Source: CG-Epi1 sp964634895 (GTDB taxonomy: Archaea; Thermoplasmatota; Poseidoniia; MGIII; CG-Epi1). From it: 21,147 nt of DNA. The position numbers were made by a program, and so were the translations under genes. The DNA lies in the NCBI GenBank assembly GCA_964634895.1, contig CAZWJS010000025.1, positions 1-21,147 of the forward strand. The letters run 5' to 3'. Below the pieces are notes generated by a model. It was not told the DNA's origin. It searched no databases and saw only the letters and a program-made list of their open reading frames with translations. Position 1 is the first letter of the stretch. Each line of letters opens with the position of its first letter. Shown here one piece after another: positions 1 to 5,777 of this stretch.

Positions 1-73
1 TACCAACTGTGGTTGACTTACCGTGGTCGACGTGACCGATGAATACTACATTCAAGTGTTGTTTTTCAGCCAT
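1..73 (-). CDS. tuf: Translation elongation factor 1-alpha (aEF-1A, EF-Tu homologue), N-terminal fragment
   Basis: GTPase that delivers aminoacyl-tRNA to the ribosomal A site. Only the first 24 codons are inside the window; the gene runs off the left edge. The translation begins MAEKQHLNVVFIGHVDHGKS and includes the G1/P-loop motif GHVDHGKST at about residues 13-21, diagnostic for the translational GTPases of the EF-1A/EF-Tu group. The start is ATG at 73-71, preceded at 87-82 by GGAGGG on the minus strand, a good ribosome binding site 8 bases away. In many euryarchaea this gene follows fusA directly. Here three genes on the opposite strand separate them, so it must have its own promoter. EF-1A is preferred over aIF2-gamma or SelB because of the N-terminus and its place near rpsL-rpsG-fusA. 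Confidence 0.93.
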   Translation of the reverse strand, partial: MAEKQHLNVVFIGHVDHGKSTTVG

Positions 74-81
74 TATTATTT

Positions 82-125
82 CCCTCCATGGGATAGTTGT
101 GTCGCATGATGGGGGGTAAATAAAG
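82..125 (-). promoter_or_regulatory. Promoter and ribosome binding site of aEF-1alpha
   Basis: On the minus strand a TATA-like TTTATTTA lies at 125-118 and a strong Shine-Dalgarno GGAGGG at 87-82. A start site about 25 bases below the box would give a leader of roughly 20 bases carrying the SD. This gene therefore looks leadered, unlike many other genes of the window. Assigned by eye. Confidence 0.5.
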
Positions 126-168
126 GATTCCCTCTAATTAGTTGAATAAATCTTCTATATCCTGTATC

Positions 169-176
169 TATAAATA
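169..176 (+). promoter_or_regulatory. TATA box of the AIM24 operon
   Basis: TATAAATA is a near-perfect archaeal TATA box at -30 to -23 from the ATG at 199. This spacing puts the transcription start at or next to the start codon, so a leaderless message is expected. No Shine-Dalgarno is seen before the ATG. Confidence 0.65.
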
Positions 177-198
177 GAGACGAAGGTCTACGGCAGTT

Positions 199-858
199 AT
201 GCGTTTTGACATAAGAGGTAATCCATCCTATGGTGAGGTTGATGTTGATCTTGGACCTAATGAAACATTGTTAATTGAACCAGGCGCAATGTCTAGGATG
301 TCTTCAAATCTTAATTCTAGTTTTCAGAGACAAGGTGGTTTTTTTTCAGCTATGTTTCGGAAGATGTTTGGTGGAGAGAATTTCTTCTTGGGAAAATATG
401 AACATCCAGATGGAGGAAAGTTAACTTTTGCACCTTCAATACCAGGACATATAGAGCACAGGCAATTGACAAATGATAGCTTGAATATTATGGCTGGAGG
501 TTTCTTAGCTTGTACTCCTGGAGTTAATATTAAGGCTAAGTTTGGAGGTTTAAAGGCATTATTTTCAGGCGAAGGGGCCTTCTTGCTTGAAGCCTCAGGA
601 AGTGGTGATTTATTTTTCAATTCTTTTGGCGGTGTAGTTGAAAAACAAATTAATGGAGAATTCATAGTTGATACTGGACATGTCGTTGCATTCGATCCCT
701 CTTTAGATTACAAAATCACAGGAATGGGTAGTTTCAAATCAACAATGTTGTCTGGTGAAGGCTTAGTTATGAAATTTACAGGAAATGGTAAATTATATCT
801 TCAAACACGTAATATTTCAAGCATTGCATCTTGGCTCACTCCGAGGTTATTAGGATGA
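199..858 (+). CDS. AIM24 / TIGR00266 family protein, first of three tandem paralogues
   Basis: 219-residue member of the AIM24 (TIGR00266) family, beta-rich proteins of unclear biochemical role; the yeast name-giver is a mitochondrial inner-membrane protein linked to cristae and respiratory-chain organisation. Visible family features are an N-terminal region with EPGAM, the block GGENFFLGKY near residues 58-67, a glycine-rich middle (EASGSGDLFFNSFGG) and the C-terminal block VDTGHVVAF followed by SGEGLVMKF and GNGKLYLQT. There is no signal peptide or clear membrane helix. The ATG at 199 lies just below a TATA box, so the gene is probably leaderless and heads a three-gene operon. Its stop overlaps the next start as ATGA (855-858). 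Family assignment is secure; the cellular role in archaea is unknown. Confidence 0.87.
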   Translation: MRFDIRGNPSYGEVDVDLGPNETLLIEPGAMSRMSSNLNSSFQRQGGFFSAMFRKMFGGENFFLGKYEHPDGGKLTFAPSIPGHIEHRQLTNDSLNIMAGGFLACTPGVNIKAKFGGLKALFSGEGAFLLEASGSGDLFFNSFGGVVEKQINGEFIVDTGHVVAFDPSLDYKITGMGSFKSTMLSGEGLVMKFTGNGKLYLQTRNISSIASWLTPRLLG

Positions 859-1556
859 ATGTAAAAATAGATACAGAAGGCGCATTTGGTTCTGCATTGG
901 TTAGACTAGAAGCCGGTGAAAAATTTGTGTCAGAAGCAGGTGCTATGTATCGTGCTTCTCCCAATATGGAAATATCTGTAGAATCCCGAAAGAAAAAGGA
1001 CGAAGGTATGTGGGGGGCCCTGAAATCGGGTATAAAAGCAATGTTTGCAGGAGAATCTTTCTTCTTGTCAACATATACTTCTAATGACGGCCAAGCTGGT
1101 GAAGTAGGATTGGCACCGACCCACCAGGGAGAAGTTCGCAGTGTCAAAGTTGGACCTGAGGTGTGGATTTGTTCTGGGGGCAGTTATTTAGGTTCATCAG
1201 GTGGAATCACATTAGATACACAATATCAAGGTCTTAGCAAGGGAATGTTCAGTAAGGAAGGCTTAGTTTTTGTCCAAGCATCCGGTGAAGGAGATTTGTT
1301 AGTGAATGGTTTTGGGAGAATTAGTAGCGTTGATGTTAGTGGTGGCATTACAATTGATAATGGCCATCTCATTGCATTTACAGAAGGATTAGAATATACC
1401 ATAAGCAAAGCAGGCGGAGGTTGGATTTCATCCATGATGTCTGGTGAAGGTTTAGTTATGAAATTTAGTGGACAAGGGAAAATCTTAGTTCAATCCCATG
1501 ATCCAAGCCGGTTAGGCGGGGTATTAGGGCCATTATTACCGCCAAGGGAGCGCTAA
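855..1556 (+). CDS. AIM24 / TIGR00266 family protein, second tandem paralogue
   Basis: 233-residue AIM24-family protein beginning MNVKIDTEG. The ATG at 855 is chosen because it overlaps the stop of the upstream gene (ATGA) and places the homologous N-terminus correctly; an in-frame TTG at 831 would add eight residues with no family match. It carries the same blocks as its neighbour: EAGAM, GESFFLSTY, QASGEGDLLVNGFG, IDNGHLIAF and SGEGLVMKFSGQGK. A lysine-rich insertion (ESRKKKDEG) precedes the conserved glycine block. The DNA coding for SGEGLVMKF is almost identical to that in the first copy (1440-1467 against 751-778). The stop codon overlaps the third gene's ATG (TAATG at 1554-1558). Translational coupling suggests the three proteins are made together and may assemble together; that is inference. 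Confidence 0.87.
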   Translation: MNVKIDTEGAFGSALVRLEAGEKFVSEAGAMYRASPNMEISVESRKKKDEGMWGALKSGIKAMFAGESFFLSTYTSNDGQAGEVGLAPTHQGEVRSVKVGPEVWICSGGSYLGSSGGITLDTQYQGLSKGMFSKEGLVFVQASGEGDLLVNGFGRISSVDVSGGITIDNGHLIAFTEGLEYTISKAGGGWISSMMSGEGLVMKFSGQGKILVQSHDPSRLGGVLGPLLPPRER

Positions 1557-2227
1557 TGAAGTACGATATTGTTTCCGCTCCATCGTATTCACTTATAGAG
1601 ATGAATCTTAGTGAAGGTGAATCTGTAATTGTTGAGCCAGGTTCAATGACTTGGATGGATACTACAATAAAGCCTAAAACTGAAATGAAGGGGGGTTTTT
1701 TTGCAGGAATTAAAAGAAAATTTGCAGGTGAAAGTTTCTTCCTTAATACATATACTGCTGAGGGTGGTTTAGGGAGTATAGGGATTGCACCTGGATACTC
1801 GGGAGATATAATTGTACGTGAGTTAAATAATGAAACATTGTACATGGAAAGAGGAGCTTATCTTTGTCATGTGGGAAATATAGAGACAAGTGCCACATGG
1901 GAAGGGTTTTCAGGCACATTTGCAGAGGGAATGTTTGGACTGAGAGTGAGCGGTACAGGATTACTTTTTTTTGGTTCTTATGGTGACGTTCAAGAAGTTG
2001 AAGTCGATGGTTTGTATACGGTAGATAATGGATATGCAGTTGCTTGGGAGGAGAATCTAGACTATAGTATTGGACGTTCTGGAAGAAGCATTAGATCATT
2101 TCTTTTTAGTGATCAATTAATTTGTCATTTCCATGGACATGGGAAATTGTGGGTACAGACACGTAGTCCTAGAAATCTAGCAGCCTGGGTCTATCCTTTT
2201 AGAAGGGTTAAATCAAAAAACGATTAA
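1556..2227 (+). CDS. AIM24 / TIGR00266 family protein, third and most diverged tandem paralogue
   Basis: 223-residue AIM24-family protein. It keeps EPGSM, GGFFAG, GESFFLNTY, SGTGLLFFGSYG and VDNGYAVAW. The C-terminal block that reads SGEGLVMKF in both neighbours is replaced by SDQLICHF, followed by HGHGKLWVQT. The two histidines in place of the neutral residues of the other copies are notable. This copy may therefore have a specialised role within a three-member set. It ends in a basic tail (RRVKSKND). The start ATG overlaps the preceding stop by one base. Its stop at 2225-2227 lies one base from the end of fusA on the opposite strand, leaving no room for an intergenic terminator. Confidence 0.85.
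   Translation: MKYDIVSAPSYSLIEMNLSEGESVIVEPGSMTWMDTTIKPKTEMKGGFFAGIKRKFAGESFFLNTYTAEGGLGSIGIAPGYSGDIIVRELNNETLYMERGAYLCHVGNIETSATWEGFSGTFAEGMFGLRVSGTGLLFFGSYGDVQEVEVDGLYTVDNGYAVAWEENLDYSIGRSGRSIRSFLFSDQLICHFHGHGKLWVQTRSPRNLAAWVYPFRRVKSKND
2215..2220 (-). terminator. Candidate oligo-T terminator of the str operon
   Basis: On the minus strand a run of six T lies 8 bases after the fusA stop codon, inside the last codons of the convergent AIM24 gene. Archaeal RNA polymerase terminates on oligo-T without needing a hairpin, so this is a plausible end for rpsL-rpsG-fusA. Weak evidence alone. Confidence 0.35.
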
Positions 2228-2228
2228 T

Positions 2229-4424
2229 CTAAGCGTAATTTTCAGGCCTTGGCATTTCTGCCTTTAAACCTTTACGCTTTCTTATGTCTTCAGTTATTCC
2301 ATCGAGTAATTCTCTTGGCAATGCTTCATATCCTGCAAATTCAGTACTCCAGAGAGCGCGACCGCCAGTTGCAGATCTTATTTCACTTGCAAATCCAAAC
2401 ATTTCCTTTACAGGTGCTTTTGCGGTAATAACAGCCATATCACCTTCAGATTCCATACCTGCGATTTCAGCCCTTCTTTGCGACATTTCACCAGTAACAG
2501 AGCCCATCAACTCTTGAGGGACATTGATGTAAACATTTTGTTTTGGCTCCAACAAAGCTACACCGGCTGAAACTAATGCACCATTAATTGCATTTCTAAC
2601 AGCAGGTATAGTTTGTGCAGGTCCTCTGTGAATAGCATCTTCATGGAGTTTAGCATCATTTAAGATAATTTTCACACCCATCATTTTTTCATTAGCTCTT
2701 GGTCCTCTTTTTACAACTTCATTGAAAGCTTCAATTAGTAATTCCCTAGTTTCAAATAAATTTTGAATACCTTTTGTAGCGTCGACAAATACACATCCAT
2801 TTTCAATACAAAGAACACCTCTTCCATGAACTTTAGTCCAGCCCATATCAATTAGTTGTCTAGCAACATCTTTTGCTTTCTTAATATTTCCAGATGGTAT
2901 AGTTCCATCAACAATAGCTTCCCGAATATCATCTTCTAAAGGTTCAACTGTGATATAATATCGGTTGTGTTTATTAGGTGATTTACCTTCAAAGTCTCCA
3001 GGAGACATCATAGCCACCGTTTCGCGATAAACTACAATAGGTGGAGATGTGGTAATTTCTACACCATGTTCATTTTTTATTCTATATTCTGTAATTTCTA
3101 AATGTAATTCCCCCATTCCAGACATCAAATGTTCTCCAGTTTCTAAATTACTATCAATTTGGATTGAAGGATCTGCTTTAGCTACAGATCTTAAAACTTC
3201 GACAAGTTTTGGTAAGTCCTTAGTGTGTTTTGCTTCTATTGCAGTGGTTACTACTGGATCAGAGTTGTGCACAATTCTTTCAAATGGTGTCATTTCCTTG
3301 TTAGATGAAATAGTTGAGCCAGATATTGCGTCTCTTAGACCAGAGACTGCAATTATGTTTCCAGCTGTTACAATTTCAGTTGATATTCTATCTCCACCTA
3401 CAAACATTCCAACAGATTGTACACGGTTCGCAGAAGGCATCCCTGCTACATGCATTTGGTCTCCTTTTTTTATCGAACCAGAGAACAATCGACCTACAGC
3501 AATCTCACCTGCATGTGGATCCAAAACTACTTTTGTTACCATAAAAGCACTTTCTCCCTTTGAATCAGCATTAATCATCGCTTGTCCTATCTTTTCTTCA
3601 GATTCTCCTCTCCATATGTGGGGTATTCTGTATTTTTGAGCATCACTGGCTGAAGGTAATTTCTCTACAATCATATCTAGTAAAACTTCATGTAAAGGTG
3701 CAGCCTGAGCCAGTTCTTTTCTTTGTTCTTTTTCCATAAAGTTATAAATTTGTTTAAAATTAACATTCTTTTTTGCCATAAATGGGATTGAGGTAGCCCA
3801 ATTATGATATGCAGATCCAAATGCAACGGTCCCAGCCTGAGCATCGACCATCCACTCTTTTTTGAATTCATCAGGCACCATTCTTGAAATTAATTTATTT
3901 ACTTCAGTAATTATCTTGCCGAAACGCTGCATCATGTCTTCAGGTGTAACTTGCAACTCAGCAATTAATCGATCAACTTTGTTTATGAACAGAACCGGTT
4001 TTACTTTTTCTTTTAGAGCTTGTCTAATTACAGTTTCAGTTTGTGGCATAATTCCTTCCACAGCACACACAACGATTATTACTCCATCAAGAGCACGCAT
4101 TGCTCTAGTTACATCTCCACCGAAATCCACGTGTCCAGGCGTATCAATCAAGTTTATTAGATAATCTTTTTCTTTATGTTCGTGAACCATAGAGGCATTT
4201 GCTGCATTAATAGTAATTCCTCGTGCAGATTCTTGTTCATCAAAATCGAGCATTAGCTGTTTTCCAGCTAAATCTTCTGACATCATTCCTGCACCAAATA
4301 TTAAGTTATCAGATAAAGTAGTTTTACCATGGTCAATATGTGCGGCAGTACCGATGTTTCGTATATAGTCTAGCTTTGTGAATAAAGCGGTTGCCCGCTT
4401 TATGTTGTCTTCTTTACGGCCCAT
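2229..4424 (-). CDS. fusA: Translation elongation factor 2 (aEF-2)
   Basis: Ribosomal translocase GTPase of the archaeal/eukaryotic EF-2 type, 731 residues, normal family length. G motifs are AAHIDHGKTTL (about residues 27-37), RGITINAA in switch I, DTPGHVDFGGDV and NKVDR. The diphthamide loop LHEDAIHRGPAQ is present, with the modifiable histidine at about residue 599 (codon 2630-2628). This marks it as a diphthamide-bearing archaeal EF-2 rather than bacterial EF-G. It is the last gene of rpsL-rpsG-fusA, starting 12 bases after rpsG. The start ATG 4424-4422 has no strong Shine-Dalgarno, so it is probably translated by coupling within the operon. The usual next gene, aEF-1alpha, lies about 2.1 kb farther on, beyond the AIM24 block. 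Long ORFs antisense to it are shadows. Confidence 0.97.
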   Translation of the reverse strand: MGRKEDNIKRATALFTKLDYIRNIGTAAHIDHGKTTLSDNLIFGAGMMSEDLAGKQLMLDFDEQESARGITINAANASMVHEHKEKDYLINLIDTPGHVDFGGDVTRAMRALDGVIIVVCAVEGIMPQTETVIRQALKEKVKPVLFINKVDRLIAELQVTPEDMMQRFGKIITEVNKLISRMVPDEFKKEWMVDAQAGTVAFGSAYHNWATSIPFMAKKNVNFKQIYNFMEKEQRKELAQAAPLHEVLLDMIVEKLPSASDAQKYRIPHIWRGESEEKIGQAMINADSKGESAFMVTKVVLDPHAGEIAVGRLFSGSIKKGDQMHVAGMPSANRVQSVGMFVGGDRISTEIVTAGNIIAVSGLRDAISGSTISSNKEMTPFERIVHNSDPVVTTAIEAKHTKDLPKLVEVLRSVAKADPSIQIDSNLETGEHLMSGMGELHLEITEYRIKNEHGVEITTSPPIVVYRETVAMMSPGDFEGKSPNKHNRYYITVEPLEDDIREAIVDGTIPSGNIKKAKDVARQLIDMGWTKVHGRGVLCIENGCVFVDATKGIQNLFETRELLIEAFNEVVKRGPRANEKMMGVKIILNDAKLHEDAIHRGPAQTIPAVRNAINGALVSAGVALLEPKQNVYINVPQELMGSVTGEMSQRRAEIAGMESEGDMAVITAKAPVKEMFGFASEIRSATGGRALWSTEFAGYEALPRELLDGITEDIRKRKGLKAEMPRPENYA

Positions 4425-4436
4425 TTTTAATCACTT

Positions 4437-5060
4437 TTAATTGTGTGCAGCTTCAGCTTGTCGTTCAACTTCTTCTTTCTTTCCAATAGCATAGGAATCA
4501 GGGTTAGCTTCTGAAGCTAGCATCACTTCTCTAGCTAAAGACTTCTCAATTGAGCGTTGTTTTTTAGCAGAACTTATAGCGCCAATGCAAAGATTTCTTA
4601 TTGCAGTATCAACTCTTCTTGTAGGCGACACGTCAACTCCGCTGTATACTCTAATTCCGCCGTATCTTAATGATACTACTTCAGCTCGTGGGGCTGAATT
4701 TTCAAGAGCTTGAACCATAATTTGAGCAGGGTTATTCTTTTTCTTTTGATGTATTATGTCAAATGCATTTCTCAAAACAGAGTAAGCCTGCGCTTTTTTA
4801 CCTGTGTACTTTTCGGAACGCATCAAATTGTTAATCATTCTTTCAACAACACTTAAGTTTCTCTTACCAAATCGTTTTTTAGAGTGTCTTCCCCCAGTAT
4901 GTGGAACTTGGAATGCATCTAAATTTATGTACTGGGATAATGTAGTGTCAGTTATTTCTACTTCTGCTAAATTCCATTTTCCAAATAGGGGTAAGACAGG
5001 TAAATCAGCGTCTTGAGCATCGGTATTTTCTTCAATTGCATTCTCTTCACCCTCAGTCAT
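4437..5060 (-). CDS. rpsG: 30S ribosomal protein uS7
   Basis: 207-residue uS7 of the small subunit, which binds the 3' major domain of 16S rRNA and lines the mRNA exit and E site. The core matches archaeal uS7: RKRFGKRNLSVVERMIN-like basic segment near residues 60-75, KYTGKKAQAYSVLRNAFDII, NPAQIMVQALENSAPRAEVV, then RYGGIRVYSGVDVSPTRRVD near 130-150 and the conserved C-terminal AIRNLCIGA. The first 25 residues are an acidic extension rich in Glu and Asp. The ATG at 5060 has AGGT about 7 bases upstream. It lies 5 bases after the uS12 stop and 12 bases before fusA, the classic str operon order. Confidence 0.95.
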   Translation of the reverse strand: MTEGEENAIEENTDAQDADLPVLPLFGKWNLAEVEITDTTLSQYINLDAFQVPHTGGRHSKKRFGKRNLSVVERMINNLMRSEKYTGKKAQAYSVLRNAFDIIHQKKKNNPAQIMVQALENSAPRAEVVSLRYGGIRVYSGVDVSPTRRVDTAIRNLCIGAISSAKKQRSIEKSLAREVMLASEANPDSYAIGKKEEVERQAEAAHN

Positions 5061-5065
5061 TATAT

Positions 5066-5494
5066 CTACCTGATTGGTTTCTCTTTACGTCCACGAACCA
5101 TTTCTTTTAGAGAAACGTTGTTAACTTTAGCAACACGATATCGCACACCAGAAAGGTCTCCGTATGATCTTCCCATACGTCCACCAACTCCTTCAATGAC
5201 AACTTCATCGTGTTCATCGATAAAACTTATAGCTAAATTACCTGGGGCAAGGGCCGTTACTTGCCTTCCATTCTTTATTAATTGTACCCTTACACATTTA
5301 CGAATTCCTGAATTAGGTTGTTTAGCCTCAACCCCTACTTTTTCAACAACGATTCCTTTTGCCTGCGGCGCTCCTTGTAATGGGTCAGCTTTTTCTTTGA
5401 GCTTCATAGCACGTTTACGATAATAGCGATCGTTCCAACGATGTTTTTGTCGCTTATTACGCTGTGCGGTTGCAGTATAGAGTCCTTTTGCCAC
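5066..5494 (-). CDS. rpsL: 30S ribosomal protein uS12
   Basis: 142-residue uS12, the decoding-centre protein. The archaeal/eukaryotic form is recognised by KGIVVEKVGVEAKQPNSG, IRKCVRVQLIKNG, ISFIDEHDEVVIEGVGG and the basic C-terminus. The common PNSA is PNSG here. The start is GTG at 5494-5492, reading MAKGLYTA. It is supported by AGGAGA at 5507-5502 on the minus strand, 7 bases away, and no upstream ATG fits better. First gene of rpsL-rpsG-fusA; the usual upstream euryarchaeal genes rpl30e and nusA are not next to it. A tRNA-Thr gene lies divergently behind it. Confidence 0.95.
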   Translation of the reverse strand: MAKGLYTATAQRNKRQKHRWNDRYYRKRAMKLKEKADPLQGAPQAKGIVVEKVGVEAKQPNSGIRKCVRVQLIKNGRQVTALAPGNLAISFIDEHDEVVIEGVGGRMGRSYGDLSGVRYRVAKVNNVSLKEMVRGRKEKPIR

Positions 5495-5501
5495 TCAATA
5501 A

Positions 5502-5551
5502 TCTCCTATCCTATAATCAGGGATGCAGCGGAGAAGAGGACGCTATATATA
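5502..5551 (-). promoter_or_regulatory. Promoter and ribosome binding site of the rpsL-rpsG-fusA operon
   Basis: The minus strand shows TATATATA at 5551-5544 and the Shine-Dalgarno AGGAGA at 5507-5502. A start site about 25 bases below the box gives a leader of roughly 25 bases holding the SD. This gap also lies upstream of the tRNA-Thr gene on the other strand. Assigned by eye. Confidence 0.55.
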
Positions 5552-5639
5552 CATTAGGCCTTTATTGTCGTCTATCTTTATAGAAAGTAAACATAACAGG
5601 GGTAAAGCCTTTTTTTCTACAACCTCCAGCGGGTGTCAG

Positions 5640-5716
5640 GCCACCGTAGCTTAGCCCGGTTGAGCGGCTGACTTGTAATCAGCAGGCCGAGGGTTCAAAT
5701 CCCTCCGGTGGCTCCA
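5640..5716 (+). tRNA. tRNA-Thr (anticodon UGU)
   Basis: Full cloverleaf without intron. The acceptor stem GCCACCG (5640-5646) pairs with CGGTGGC (5706-5712). The anticodon stem GCTGA/TCAGC encloses the loop CTTGTAA, giving anticodon TGT at 5674-5676. The T stem GAGGG/CCCTC encloses TTCAAAT. The discriminator is T at 5713, and CCA is encoded at 5714-5716. A TTTATAG box about 60 bases upstream (near 5577) could be its promoter, but this is uncertain. Confidence 0.96.
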
Positions 5717-5777
5717 CCATTTATTCTTATTTAGGGTTACACTTGTAGCATCATTTGAGGAGAAAGTTGTAGTAATT

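Noticed and set aside
831..857. Upstream TTG start for the second AIM24 gene
   Set aside because: ATG 855 overlaps the previous stop as ATGA and begins where the paralogues begin; the extra eight residues have no counterpart.
3049..3639. Plus-strand ORF of 196 codons inside fusA
   Set aside because: It is a shadow of the strongly conserved aEF-2 frame on the minus strand, with no promoter, RBS or recognisable motif.
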